DNA of 64,000 bases from Mycogone perniciosa (GCA_025331125.1 JAOALB010000193.1:21758-85757); one strand, 5' to 3'. Positions 22,346 through 35,901 are shown, counted from the first letter of the stretch. Numbers and translations are program-made. Notes: generated from the sequence alone by a model not told the origin.

Positions 22346-24649
22346 ATGTCGTCCGAGGAGAAGTACGAGACGCTGGAGAAGATTGGTAGGTGTCAACATA
22401 TGCCATGGCAAAGCATTGCCGTTATTCCTCTAGCAATGATCTAGCTGTCTAACTGAACGCTCTCTGCTTGCTCTTAGGCCATGGCTCCTTCGGCATCATT
22501 CGCAAGGTCCGCCGCAAGACCGACGGCTTCATCATGTGCCGCAAGGAAATCTCGTACCTCCGCATGTCCCAGAAGGAGCGCGAGCAACTCCACGCCGAGT
22601 TCCAGATCCTTTCCCACCTGCGCCACCCTCACATCGTCGCTTACTACCACCGCGAGCATCTCAAGGCCAGCCAAGACCTGCACCTGTACATGGAGTACTG
22701 TGGCAACGGCGACCTCGGACGTGTCATCAAGGACCTGCAGCTCAAGGGCCAGAGGGCCCAGGAAACCTTTGTTTGGGGCATATTTAGCCAGCTGGTGCTG
22801 GCACTGTATCGGTGTCATTATGGAACGGATCCCCCGGAGGTTGGCACCAATGTACTTGGCTTGCAGGGCAATGGCTCTCCGAAAGTCCCAGCGGGGACGA
22901 TGACGATTCTGCATCGAGACTTGAAGCCAGAGAATGGTGAGAGAATACACCGCTCCTACATGCTCCACGCGAAATGGTTCCTGTCATTGGCTAACACAAA
23001 GGCTAGTTTTCCTTGGTGAGGACAACTCGGTGAAGCTCGGTGATTTCGGTCTCTCCAAGATGATCAAGTCTCATGACTTTGCGTCGACCTACGTGGGAAC
23101 GCCATTTTACATGTCACCTGAGATTTGTGCGGCCGAAAAGTACACGCTCAAGTCGGATATTTGGTCACTCGGATGCATCATTTACGAGCTCTGCTCACGC
23201 GAGCCTCCCTTCAACGCCAAGACACATTTCCAGCTTGTGCAGAAGATCAAGGAAGGCAAGGTTGCACCACTCCCCGATATTTACTCTCCAGAGCTTAGCC
23301 AGGTCATCAAGGACTGTCTGAAGGTGAACCCGGATAGGAGACCAGACACAGCTCAGTTGCTAAACTTGCCAGTCGTAAGACTGATGAGAAAAGAGAAGGA
23401 GGTGGTCGATCTGAACAAATCGCTGAAAGCTAGGGAGGAGGCTCTGCTTAAACGGGAACAGGAGCTCAATGAGGGGCTGGCAAACCTGGACCGAGAAAAG
23501 CAGGTTGTGCGGGACGAGATCGATGCCTCTCTTCGAAGGGAATGGGAAGTCAAGGCTCGACTGGAAATTGACCGGCTTACCAACGCCGAGATGGTGCGAC
23601 TGCAGAAGCAATTTGAGGAGGAAGTTCAAGCACGCGTAGAGGCCGAGCTCCAAAAGAAAACGGTGTCGTTTGCACCAGAGGAGCCGCCACTTGAGGAATA
23701 CGCCTCTTCAGTTGCCAAGTCAGACTACCAACACTCGTCTGCCGGAACCAGTGGCGACGAGTTCCCGTCTACTACGGATATTACAGAGTATTCCATTGAC
23801 AGTCCGGATAGCTCCAAGGAGGTCAAGAAGACGACCCGGACACCGTTTGGGCGGGCTCAGACCATGTTCGCGGGCAATGTCGGTACCCCAATGGACATTG
23901 AGATGGGATCGCCTAGCCCAATGGCTATTGCTTCGCTATCTCTCTCCCCTCGCCGTAATGGCAATACAAAGGCCCCAACGGCAAACACTGGTAACATCTT
24001 TGCTGCCAACGCTGCCAATGGTGGCGATGTACGATGGGATCTCCGGGAACATTCCTTGGTGGACTCGGATGACGAAGATGTCGTCCCCTCCCCGACTCGT
24101 CACATTAAATCTTCTAAAAATCCATTCACCTCCAAGAACCGACCTGTTCTGACATCACAGAAACCAGGTCCCACGAACCGCTTGAAGCCACAATCTTCCA
24201 GCACGGGTCTGATATCTAAGGCTGCCACTCCCACATCATCTCAGCCAGATCTGCGACCACGCTCGCCTGTTGGACGCTTGACTAAGATTCCGTCCGTGGC
24301 CAGTCTCCAGCAGCAGAGTGAAGCCAGTAGCGTTGCTACGGCTGGCGGGTTGACCCGCAAGCCCTCGTTTAGGAAGGACTCGGCCGAGGCACTGGGCAAG
24401 GTCGCCGCCAAGAACAACATCAAGGGCCGCACGCTGGTCGAGTTGCAGCAGGCCCGTGCGGGAGGCCGACCTATGAGTGTCGCCGGCATCGCTGTTGGCG
24501 GCGAGAACGCAAGTCCGAAGCGCTCCGGAGGCGCGTTCCGGGACAGGGTGGCAAGCACCGGCAGTGAGCAGGTGGCTGTGTGGGACCCGGAGCGGGATGA
24601 GATGCCGAGTCCGTTCCTGGTGCGGCAGCGGAGGATTGCGAGGGTTTAG
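22346..24649 (+). CDS. nimA: G2-specific protein kinase NIMA
   Basis: Ser/Thr kinase that drives mitotic entry. Exons are 22346-22385 (40 bases), 22478-22936 and 23007-24649, giving 713 residues, close to the 699 of Aspergillus NIMA. The kinase domain begins at residue 7. The glycine loop GHGSFG (14-19) is created by the first splice junction. K36 in CRKEI is the ATP lysine, HRDLKPEN is at 159-166 and DFG at 179-181; the activation loop ends in GTPFYMSPE. The family's insert before HRD (CHYGTDPPEV..) is present. After the kinase comes a long coiled coil (VDLNKSLKAREEALLKREQELNEG), then a Ser/Pro-rich tail with many SP/TP sites and basic patches, as expected for Cdk regulation and turnover. 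Introns carry CTAAC branch sites. It is the only NIMA-type kinase seen in the window. Confidence 0.96.
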
Positions 24650-26587
24650 GAGACCCTGCTGCGATGAGATATCTGGGTCTCGTGCTCTCTCCCCGTTTTA
24701 TTTTTCTTGCCTTCTTTTCCTTAGAGTTTGGCGGAAAGCATTCGACGCAACAACGGATACCATGCATGCATACATGTTCTACATGCGCGCACTACATATA
24801 CACACGCATGTGTCTTCCCAAGCACACAGCTTCTCTCGCTTAATTACTTTTCCTTTGTCTTGTTATTACCGAGAGGGGAAAGGAAACATCCCAATGAGTT
24901 GGATGATTTGAAGATGGATATGGAGCGAAACGAGGGGATGAATTGGCAGAAGATGGGGGTTGACTCTGCTTTGACACGAAGAAACATGGCATGCTCGGCT
25001 GGCGTTTTGGACAAGAAGCAAACGGAGTTTTCTGGTTTGGTAATTTTGTGTCTTTTTTTCATGGCAGTTAGCCTTTTGGATGGATGGAGGAGATGCCTCT
25101 TTTATCTCTGGCGTTGTACTCACGCAGGGCGCCACGAAAGGGGACAGGAAATGGAGGCAACAAACAAGGCGGAAAGGAAAGGACAAGGCTCTAAGGTGGC
25201 AGGGACTGTTGTATGGCTTTTCTTCCTTTGCTTGTCTTGTGTAGAGTTTTGTGTTGTGCAATGTATGGCATTGAACTAAAATTCGATCATATATACGAAG
25301 TACGGAGTGCCTTTTGCATATCTGTGATGTTGAATGCCATGGGTAGGAGGGAGCTTGTGATGAGTCCGTTCTCTGGCATCACCAGATTCATCAACCACCT
25401 TCGTCACCGTACCAACAGGCATACAACATGTGCAAATGTTAAACCGTCTTCGGTTAGGTTGGGTCTTCATACAGGAAGCCATACATATTCATACATTACA
25501 TACTGCACAAACGCAACCGATCCAACCAACACCCCCGTCCTCACCGAAATCCACAGCAGCACAAAGTGAGGAGAAGAACACTGTCTGTCCGTGTTGGTGC
25601 TGTTTTCAGCAACTTTCAATTACGTTTTAAATACTAAAAAATAACAGAGTCGGGGTCTTTTTTTTATCCCTGAGTGTCCGAACGATGTGTATTTGCTTCA
25701 TGCATCCCCAAAACCTGGTCGCCGCCCGAATTCCCGATTCTAACAAACTCGCATATGCTCTCAGCCACTGACTCCGGTTGCCCATCTCCTCTTCCCTCGA
25801 CGCCTTCGGTTGGAAATGCATACATACATGAGGACTAAAGCACAGAGTACTCCATATTGCGGGGGGTATAAAAAGCAAGGAAATGAATAACAAGAGCCAC
25901 ACACTCCGTACCCCCTCCCCTCCAGTCAGAGAGTTGTGAACATGCATCATTCTGCCTGGTCCAGGATGAAGAAAAAATATCAAACCTTGCCTGTCCGTCC
26001 CCCCAAAAAATAAACATACATATCTGCCCTGTTTGGGGTATCCTCGCCAGCCAGCCAGCCGCCCGTAGCCTAAAACATTGATAAAATATAAATTGAGACA
26101 TGCCCACAACGTGAAATGAGGTTGAGCGGGGGAAGAGTGAAGACAGCAATAATAAAAAAGGCAAAAAGAAAACAAAGACAAACGCCGTGAAAGAGATGAT
26201 AATAGTAAAACCAATAAACCCATAATGAATCAAAACAAAACAACGAGCCGTGAGGCCTTTTTCCCATCTTGCCTAGCCGCGAGGCCTCAAATCCATCTTA
26301 GAAATTTCCACAGCCAAAATCCCGCACCCTTCAGTGACTTGTGTACAGATTTCCCTCCGGTGCTTGGTTATAAAAGTGGTTTTTTGGCATTGCTTTCTCC
26401 TTTTTTTTCCCCTCTGTAAGATGCCTTTTTTTTCGTTGAACTTCTGTGACCGTGATTGAAAGGGTGTAAATATTTCCCTTCTTTGGCCTTGTGGCCATAA
26501 CCCTCTACTCGCCACAAATTCGTATTTTTTCAGTCACTTGTGTGTGTGTGTGTGTGTGTGTTGGGATTGAAGAGGACGATCGTCGTT
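24650..26587. other. Convergent 3' intergenic region, 1.9 kb
   Basis: Separates nimA (+) from the small coiled-coil gene (-). It is AT-rich with many T-runs and a (TG)11 microsatellite at 26539-26560. Short frames on both strands have low-complexity translations with no recognisable domain. Unusually long for a convergent interval here, so one or both 3' untranslated regions may be long. Confidence 0.4.
26539..26560. repeat. (TG)11 microsatellite
   Basis: Eleven uninterrupted TG units, 27 bases downstream of the coiled-coil gene's stop (gene on the minus strand). Confidence 0.9.
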
Positions 26588-27139
26588 TTAATGCCTGTGT
26601 CGGTGGGAGGAGCTGTGTTTGTGGGAGTGCCCGTGGCGATGTGATGAATGTGATGATGAATGCTTGTGCCGACTCGACGTGCCGCCGCTGCTCTCCAGGT
26701 CCTTCTCGAGGGTCTCTACCCTTGATCTGTAGCCCTTGACAATCTCCTTGATGTGTGCTATCCTGTCGAAGTCGACTTCGAGCTCGTCCAGCTGGCGCAG
26801 AATCTCGGTATACCGCGCTATTTCGGCATCGGCGCCGTCGATGATGTTGCCGGCGCGGTCGTACTGGACCTGTGTGAACATCTGGGCCTGCTCGCTGAGG
26901 TATCGGATGTTCTGCTCGATGCCCGCCATCAACCGATCAAAGTAGCGTCCCAGGGCCGACAGCGACGAGCTATCCAGCATCAAGAGGCCCTGGCTGCTGG
27001 CCCTGCTGGCCGCGCGCGAGCTTGCCGACCCGGGCGCTCCTCCGCCACCAGCTCCCAAGGCCGCCTGGCCCTGCCGCAGCAGCTGGATCTCCTCGGCGGA
27101 GAGCCCCAGCTGCGTGTCCGGCACAGCGTTTGTCGTCAT
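26588..27139 (-). CDS. Small coiled-coil protein, possible BLOC-1 subunit, His-rich tail
   Basis: Single exon of 183 residues. I do not recognise it with certainty. The N-terminus LSAEEIQLLRQGQAAL is followed by a Gly/Ala/Ser linker (GAGGGGAPGSASSRAASRAS). The core, about 57-147, is helical, with GLLMLDSSSLSALGRYFDRL and QVQYDRAGNIIDGADAEIARYTE, ending VDFDRIAHIKEIVKGYRSRVE. This pattern resembles fungal proteins annotated as BLOC-1 subunit Cnl1 (BLOC1S4-like), which act in endosomal sorting; that is my recollection of the family, not a search. The last 30 residues are almost only Ser, His, Arg and Lys (SSHRHGHSHKHSSSHRHRH), which could bind metal ions. A hexamer repeat lies 138-203 bases upstream of the start. 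Confidence 0.6.
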   Translation of the reverse strand: MTTNAVPDTQLGLSAEEIQLLRQGQAALGAGGGGAPGSASSRAASRASSQGLLMLDSSSLSALGRYFDRLMAGIEQNIRYLSEQAQMFTQVQYDRAGNIIDGADAEIARYTEILRQLDELEVDFDRIAHIKEIVKGYRSRVETLEKDLESSGGTSSRHKHSSSHSSHRHGHSHKHSSSHRHRH

Positions 27140-27276
27140 GGCAGGCCGGTCGCACGGGGCGCTACGGCGCCTGGGGAAAAGGGGCCGCTCGCGACGGTGG
27201 CGGAGCGCTCAGCGGCGTCAGAAGACAGCAAACTGGCGGCGATGATGGACGACGATAGCGGCTGTAGGGCGAGAGG

Positions 27277-27348
27277 GAGACTGAGACTGAGACTGAGACT
27301 GAGACTGAGACTGAGACTGAGACTGAGACTGAGACTGAGACTGAGACC
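27277..27348. repeat. (GAGACT)11 hexanucleotide repeat
   Basis: Eleven perfect GAGACT units (27277-27342) plus one variant unit, followed by two GTGCGATTGCGA units. Because the unit is six bases with no stop in any frame, it reads as LS, SQ or VS dipeptides on the minus strand. It lies upstream of the coiled-coil gene, probably in its promoter or leader. Confidence 0.92.
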
Positions 27349-30300
27349 GAGTGCGATTGCGAGTGCGATTGCGAGAGTGAGGGGATACGAGGCCGAGGCG
27401 GAGGAGGAGGGGTGCGACAATGGACGGCAATGGCGATGCAGTTCTGCATCAAGTTGCGGACGACGACGGCGTCTGGTTCGGCGGATGCGATACTAGGCAG
27501 AAGGCTAGGGTCGTTCATGATCTCGAGGTGACGTGCATATCTAGATGGATGAGTCGGTGGCGCGGAGTTGGTTGAAACAGTGAACCAGCTCGAGGTATTA
27601 CAGTGGGCTCTCCAGAGGGGAATCTCTGCCCAGCGGCTTGTGATTGGAGAATCGGGCGGTAATCGTGGGGGAGGGTCTGTCGCTATATTACAGGGCTGGC
27701 TAGGGCTATAATTAGGCCCTGGCGGTGATCGTGACAATATCTCTCCGCTCTTCCTCTCTCTATTCTGCCATCATCACCATTGAAAAGATTGCCCGTTTGG
27801 ACGATCCTTCTGAGGCCCAGCAAAACGGATTCACGGACAGGATTAACAGGGTTGGTTGAGTCTTGTGCGTCACTCTCACCACCCACGTCCCGCTAACTAT
27901 AAATCGTCTCCCACACAGTCTTTCTGGTTGCATCCAATGAGGTTTCAAGTTCAGTTCCTGCTTCCGCCTGTTCGTGCAATTCCAAAGCTTAAAGAACGAA
28001 TAGAATACGTGGGTATTTTGTGGACTGTGTCCATTGTTTGGTCATTCTCCCGGTCCCAGAGATGACAATCAATCATCGATATCGATACTCTTGATATTGA
28101 TATTGATATTGATATCCAGGCGTTTGGCAAATGGCGGCTAGCAGCATGCACACTCTGCAGGGGTGTCTCGGATCATCATATTTGGGGGCGGATGCTCTGG
28201 TGCACTTCAGCCCGGCAGTTTGGACCTCTCAAGATGAGCATTCCGCGTCTCCTGTCTCACTTGTTAGCAGCGAAATGGAGCAATCACCGAGAGTCTTTGA
28301 AGCTGGCCCCCAAGACCTGACGGGTTGACAGATGGGAAAGCTGAAAGAAAGCAAGTAAGCAGGGACGAGGCCGTCGGGCAATGAGTGGTAGCATCGCAAA
28401 TTTGGCATCGCAAGCAACTCCTCCATGTGCGTGAGCTGACAGAAAAGTGCACCACCATCATGTTCCTGAAAGAGACAAACAAAAGAGGCGGAGGTGTCGA
28501 CAAGAGTCGGAGCTGGCCGGGACCCGCGATATATTGTCGACCTGGATAGGAAGCTGGGAATGTGAGGAGATCTGAAGGTGGTGTGTCCGTATGTTGGGGG
28601 CGATCACGAGTTACGAAGCCGTCCCCATTCTTCTTTCGCCCTCTTCCTCGGTTCTACCACTCACTACCCCTGTCCTCTCGGCCTCCGCATTTCTCCTTGC
28701 TTGTTTCCCTTCTCCAAAACTGCACCATGTCCCAACAACATTCACCAGTAGATGACCCAATCCCTTTGTCACGCTGTCTGTCTGTCTAACCCGCCAGGTA
28801 CACGACAACACCCTCATGTTTGGTTCCTTACATCCAAAAAGCAACCTGCTACTCATGTTGTTCACAAGACTCACAACGCTACCTCAGCTTCGGCTCAGAT
28901 AATTGCGTCATTGTTTACAGCAAACATATGCGAGCTGTGTCGACGACTCTAGTTTGGTCCCCTTATCAGAAGTTCTATTACAGTACGGAGTATCTCTTCC
29001 ATCCTCCTTGTCTGTATGACGCTAAGCCTACCCTTGGGTATCTTCTCACCCTCATCCGAGAATGAGGCTTGATTGATCAATCATATGTCCTCTTCTACAC
29101 AGGCAGCTGAACAACTACTGCACCTTACTGCTGCAGCCGAGCCTGACGGACACTTGCGAACGCCTCTGCCTTTGGAGGCCCTTATTTGGAGTGATACAGC
29201 AGCCACCAGCCCATATCGGTCCCGCCATGCATCAAACGCGCATGCGGGAACCATCTGCAGCGGCCTTAATGCAAATCACCTTCACCGGTTGGCTGAGCGG
29301 CTTGCGGCGGCTTGGCTATCCATCCTCTCCATGGCTACGGTTTAGCCTCATGACGACTTTCTCCCCTGTCTATTCAACATCAGCTTGTTTCACATCCACA
29401 CAAGTCATCACAGTCATCTCTCTTGCCCATCCACAATGTTGGACATGGCATGGTATGCGTATTACAATAACCACAAACCAGCCAGCAATGAACCTCACTT
29501 CTAGTCTCCCTCTGATACCGCCAGCCTAGAATGGAAACACTACCATATGGTAGTATTTGGCACGGGATCACACCATCATCTACCAAGACTCCAACACTTG
29601 GTATTGTTACAATGCTATCCCTTTGCGACTCAGTTCACCCCTCTATCAAGTCACTGAACTTTTCATCTGTGTTATCACCCCATCGACTTTGTCATGCCCT
29701 ACAGCAGACCTAGTGGCTGCTATGGAATTCCCATCTCTTGGTGCTTTTGTCATAGCCACATCCCATGTAAAAGCTTTGTGACAGCTGGAGAGAACTGAGC
29801 CTACTCGAGGGCTACCCGGCCAAAGTCGGGGTTTATTCTCATGGTCCTTGTTCCTCCATTCAGCCAACCACTTTCAGTCTATGCACGGTCACAACAATCG
29901 CCTTGGTAACTCGATTATCGTTACTTTGTGCTTTCGTGAAAAGGTCCTAACTACTACAGTTTGGCTCTCTTTGTGGTCAAAATGACGGCTCTCATGTTTG
30001 ATCAGTCAACATCGCAAAGCCCTTTCCTATCATCAACTTGATCAAGTATATTTTGGTCTAGCAAAGGGATTGTCTGCACTTTTGATCAAGATTAATTTCT
30101 ATGATTGAAAACAGACTGACACGGGGAGCAAGTGCTCTGAGGTTTCAACTTACGCCATATATATACCCAAAGAATCACCCCAATCGTTGCGAGGAAAGTT
30201 TATTCCCTACATACTGCGATGCAGTTTATGAGAAACTTCGACGTTATTGATGGTATTGGGTCCCAAACAACAGTATCGCATGAGTTGTATCAGATATGCC

Positions 30301-33300
30301 AATGACAGCCCTACCAGACTACAGCGACTCAAACACACTCCACACAAGATCAACACCGGGCGAACGCATGTCTCGACTTCCCCTGGGGTTAATCAGCAAT
30401 GCTAGGCTCGATTCCTCGCCATTGTCTTGTTCCAAACTTTTCTACCTTGAGGTTTTGCGGCTTTGACTGACGGGGTGATCGGCTACTGCCCAAGAGGCAT
30501 AAAACCTATTCAAATTATTCCAACTGAGGAGTGCATATTAGTAGTGGTAAGTTATTGGCAAAGGTCCTAAGACGTGATTGACGATGCATAATGGCGTGAG
30601 TGATGGAGAATATTTTGAAACACGTTACAACTTGGTCTTTCCTTCAGGATGTATGTCGGGGTATTACTAGCTTTTATCACAGAGAGACTTGACATCATTT
30701 CCAAATTCCCCTCGATTCATTGATGTGAATTGGTAATTTCATAGTATTAAGTGTGCGAAACTATGTCCTTTGATAACCATCTCCCCTTGATTAGCCTGGG
30801 ATGGTTCTGTTATACTCTCTTTGTAAACCAGATACAATGATTCCAATTACATTGTGCTATTCCGGTCGTGGTAGATTTGTTTTTGTACTTTCCATCTTGT
30901 TGTGACCATTCGCTTGAAGTGATGTTAGCCTGGGTTTCCCTTTTCTCGCTTTTCCTATCCCCGAGCTGCTTAGTAACGATTTATTTATTCATCTCAGAAG
31001 CGAAATCTAGTAGAAAAATTATCTAGGGTCATTCATCGATTGGAGTTTTTCGTTAACCTCGTGTCAAGTTGACCTACCCTAATGTCAACGTTCAAGAAAG
31101 CTGGCGATAAAATCGAAATCAAGCCATTGTATTTTATGCCTGACTAAAAAGAGTTATTGCTCGTCGAAATATATAGAATAATCAGTACATAGAAGGATGA
31201 ATGAAAAAAAGAAATGGTGTGTCAGGGGATGGTTTGCGCATCACCTCAACAGTATAATTGAAACCGCCTGGTTGTATACATGATAGATAGACCCCCCCTC
31301 GCCTATACATCCCGGAATATTCTGAAGCAGCAATTATCAAGGAGTTTGAGGATTAATGGTCTCTATGAAAATCAAATTTCAGATGTATTTAGCCCTAGAC
31401 CAACAAAACTACACACCTACTGTAGCTAGTCATTTTGAGAGAAGATGGTCACTTTGATTTGATCGAGTCGTCTACCATAAACGCTTCTCCGAGGACAGAC
31501 AAACTCATGAGTCATTGTACGGAGTAAGGGCTGTTTCATTGTTGAGAGTGGGCTCTTGGAAGTGATATTCACCCGGAGGCTCCGGCTCCATCCTCGTTGT
31601 AGAGATAATAGTCAAGGCTCAAGATCCACTCTTGATAGTTGTCCATCTATTTCGTAACAGGTCTCATAATCCACATACGTCGAATACGCCCTTGGCTGAT
31701 ATGCAGCCAAGGATTCAACGCTGCGAGGTATATGCACGAATAAATAATCAAAGATTAGAGCTGTCATTTGCATTTTTATGTATCATTAACAAAGGTGATG
31801 AGTCTATTCTCATCGGACTCTGATCATATCTCCAGCTCGGCACCAACATACATACGAGTACTAATAGCAGGCCCCCTGAACCGAACAATATATCCTATTT
31901 GCCACAAGGATAAACTAAAGAGGGGCACAGGGTCATCAGGGTTCCATCTTCGGAATTTGGTTCCATATCCTCGGGCGTCCGGAGCGCTTCGGACAGGCGG
32001 GTCTTTTAAGCGAAAGTAAGGCCCCAAACGATTGGGGACGTCTTACTAGATGCTGATAAATTTTAAAAAATCTTGGGAAAAACGGGAAGGCCGTTATTAC
32101 ATGAATATACTAGTTGCTGACTCTGGGCAAAATGCCTTGTGGAGTACGCAGTAATATCTTTGACGATAGTGATCTGGACCTGGCATCCATCACACTACTT
32201 TAGTAGCAGATTGGCTGCCTCCCGCCACTTTGTGTAAGGCCAAATCGACACTAGATGCTTACGGAGCACGCTGAACTCTTCACCGAACTATTATTCACCC
32301 TTCTTCGGGCGAATTTTCCGCAGCGTCACGCCATGCCCCAACAGTGCAAAGGTCTGATCCACCAATCTCCACACATGAGGGAGGGTGTAAGCTTTCTGAC
32401 AATTCATACCCTCTCGTATTCCGCTGGAGGAAGAATGGCACATGGGTAAATAATCTTTTTTGCCGGTGAAAATCCTATGATAGACAGCCTCATACTAGAT
32501 AAATAGTAGTGTTGATCATGGTTTCTAGCTTGAGCCGAGAGCCGGAGGGTTGGGAAGGATTAGGATAGATGATCGTGGTGATCACCACTCGGCATTTACG
32601 TTTATGTGTGTGCTGCGGACACGACAAATCGTGATCTCCTATTAGGTAGGGAATAACAGTGGGAAATAATAGGAGAAAAGAGGAGAGGGCGGGATGTTGA
32701 TCATGGAGACAATAATGGGGACAGCCCAAAGACTCCAGGTTAATAGTACATAAATCTACCCTATTTACCATGCTTTGAGGCTGAAGAACGCGTACACATG
32801 TACGAATCCCCAAGACTCCAATTCCCGCCCCTCTCCCTCTCCCTCCACTCCTTTGCTCTTTGGCTATTTTCCCAATCAGCCCGTCATGATCGCCCTAACG
32901 TTGCCGAAACGAGAACGACTTTTGCTCCTTCTCATCTTGGCGTCGATGAACATCTCACGCCGGTGTCGCTGATAGATTGGAAACAATAACACAAGCGGCC
33001 ACGGAAATTTTATGGCCTTTTTGGACCCAGGCTTATGCAACAGGGGAGGGGACGGGGAACGACAGCCGATCAAGGGTAGATGAATTAATTGATTACACTG
33101 CAACGTCCCAGCGGAGAGAAGATGGCCCGATGTGACCCTCTCACCGGGGACGGGGGGTAGGGGTAGGAGTTGGCCCTCCGTTCCTTTCGAAGCTTGATAC
33201 CACCCACTAATGCTACTCCGGAGGGAGTAGTATCATATTTTGAAGCTTACCTGTCAAGTTGTTCAAGTCTAGGAAGACCCACAAATCTTGTCTCACGCCC

Positions 33301-33831
33301 ATCCTCACCCCGCTGTCTCTCTTCGCCTCACCCCTGTTGATGAACCTGTCAGCAAGGGGTCGGCTCCTTCTCGGGATCCGTGACCTTGGGTTCGGGAGGC
33401 AGCATGGGGCGAACAACGTGGTTTGGTTATTTCCTTTTTTAGGAAATGATATCGAGGATTGCTAAATAGACTATGAAACGCTTCTGGAAATGAGATCAAG
33501 AGGACAGGTCTTGTCCAAAGACTCATACTACTACTCGTGCTCCCAAGAAGAGAGAGAGAGAGAGAGAAAACCGCTCCCTTCACTCATCTTATGGATAGCA
33601 TTATTAGACATCTACTGCTATACGGAGTATTAGTCTTATGCTAAATGTCAGCCGATGGCTTAGTGAGCGGGCGCCAGACACTACTAAAACACACGCGGAC
33701 ACGGAAATCCCACGTTGTCAAAAGAGGATCCTGCTTGAAAAAACCGCTCTCTCTGTTGATCCTGAATCCCTGACGGGGTATGCTCGTGTCTACTCGTACT
33801 CCGTAATAACTACCAATCCCGTGCGGGTTGT

Positions 33832-33857
33832 AATACGGAGAACCCGTACTCCGTATT
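33832..33857. repeat. Inverted pair of the TACGGAG motif
   Basis: AATACGGAG (33832-33840) and its exact complement CTCCGTATT (33849-33857) are separated by 8 bases, so the strand can fold into a 9-bp stem with an 8-base loop. Two further copies lie nearby at 33797-33805 and 33900-33908. Confidence 0.8.
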
Positions 33858-34612
33858 GTACACAGTAAGCAACTCCATAGTAAGCCTTACAAAGATGAAT
33901 ACGGAGTAGGCTCCTCCACTTTGGAGAGCTTGGGGGCTCTTTTTTTTCTTCTGACGGCAACTCGCCGAGATTGGCTTGGCTGACATTAGCCTGGACGTTG
34001 GCTTGGTCTGGTGGTGCGACTACTACATACAGGAGGATCCCAGGTCCGGATTCTGCCGTTTGTGATGCCGAAGTCAGATGCTTAAATTCATAGTCCGAAT
34101 TAGTTGTGAAGATCTTAAAATGTTCACCCCTCCCAGCTTGGCTCACTGCTAGTTTGTTAGTTGGTTCGGGTCTTGGCTCACCCAAAAGTCCAACGGCGTT
34201 TAAGCCGCCATCACGAAGTCGTGATTCCAAATATTAGCAGCCCTACAAGCCATTGGGGACACCACATCACTTGGCATCTACTGTACGGAGCACGTAGGTA
34301 GCAGAAGCAGCATGCATTCATTATTAGCAAATTCTTACACGTAGCCAATTATCTATCCACAGTCGTTTTGCGGGCAAATCATGCATGTCAGCAGACAAGT
34401 AGCATACGAAGAGCCACGAGGACTCGCAGCGGCCCGAAACTACCCAACAGGGCTTCACCTCCTCAGCCTGGCTGTGGAGTCTTGCTCTTAGGGCTGCATT
34501 GGAGAGTCCAGATCTTCGGTTAAGTGGAGGGAGGACGAATCGGATACCACCAAATGGCATTGAGACATCACTGTGGCGTGTCAACGCCCGCAACGAACCC
34601 TACAAGTAGTAC

Positions 34613-34634
34613 GAGTACTCCGTACGGAGTACTC
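34613..34634. repeat. Perfect 22-bp palindrome built from two TACGGAGTA copies
   Basis: GAGTACTCCGT followed directly by its exact reverse complement ACGGAGTACTC. It contains overlapping inverse copies of the 9-mer (34616-34624 and 34623-34631). Confidence 0.9.
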
Positions 34635-35880
34635 TGCTGACAATAGATGTCAATATGTCGAATTCTTGAAGACAAGCCACAGCAACAACTAGTACTCCGT
34701 TCATCGGCTGAACTTGGTTGGAAGAAGAAAGGATTTGGAGGCGCATTTCTAGCCGGAATAGTATTGGGTTGGCTGCCATTCTGCCGTTTTGCCCACTAGT
34801 AGTATTGATTTTTCTTTCCCTCCTTTTTTTTGCTTTTGTTCATCCACCCCTTCTCATCCTGGCGTTTTCTTGCTGATCATTCGATTCTGTCCCCAATTAT
34901 GTAGTACGAGTACTCGTAGTACTAGTAGTATTATTTTGTTCGACGATGAAACACGCTTCCCTGGGCGGATCCCGGCCTTGCCCGCATATGAGCAGGGCGT
35001 TCTAGCCCCCAATTTCCGACCCGATGGATAAGGCTCACATTTCTGCGCGCCAAAGGGTCTCAGTTCGGAGGAGGGAGAATCGGGTTTAATAATTGCCGTA
35101 GCATCGATGCTACTCCGTACGGAGGACGAACGCGGAGTGTTGGGGCGCATCGCAGTTGGCGTTTTACCATTGACTTATACTACTACTATCCTGAAGAACT
35201 AGTGGACCAAGACGCTATGTAGTTCTCGTACCTGTACTAAGGATCACCAAACACCGGCCCTTGGGGCTGCAGTGCCGGTCTTGAAAATCATTTCTTCGTG
35301 TTCGACGGCCTGTCCGGGACCTGGACCGCGTGGGCTGGGGTTTTAGTACGACTAAGCGCCCGGAAATGCCATACAATGACTCGGCAGCAAAGACAACTGA
35401 TTCATGCCAGACATTGGGGCGCGGCTGTCGGTCGGAGGCGGCTTGGAGGCGTGTGTTAGTAGGGAGGAGTATCAAGGATCTTATTGAGAATAGTAATGTA
35501 AAGTTTTGTTATTGCAACTCCGTGGATATAATAGAGCCAGCTAAGTTACACACCATCGAGAGGCGGTGTCGTGTAAGCGGGCTATGCTATACTATACGTG
35601 AGAAAGCCAGTCATCTTGCTTTTATGATATGTCAGAAAAGCGGCCTTGAAGCCGTCGCAACATACTCGTAGATGCAATATACGCACACAGGGAGAAGAGG
35701 CTGATGCACTCTGTTGCTTTATCACTTCTCACAATGATCGCCATACCTTCGTAGCGGAGTTGGGGGGGGGGGCACCGTAGTATTCGGGATAGTAGTGTCT
35801 GCTGTCAAGCCGCACCATCCATACACACAATACCACGTCTACCACACTGTCTTGTTGTATGCACCTCATATGTCTCACTT

Positions 35881-35901
35881 GACTGACTGACTGACTGACT
35901 G
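35881..35901. repeat. (GACT)5 microsatellite
   Basis: Five perfect GACT units in gene-poor DNA, followed 20 bases later by a TACTCCGTA copy at 35921-35929. Confidence 0.85.

Noticed and set aside
27277..27348. Hexamer array considered as CRISPR or coding repeat
   Set aside because: There are no spacers, and the flanking frames have no start or splice support; it is a simple microsatellite.
29060..30110. Repeated TTGATCAA-like palindromes
   Set aside because: Only a few loose matches without regular spacing; not more than AT-rich DNA would give.
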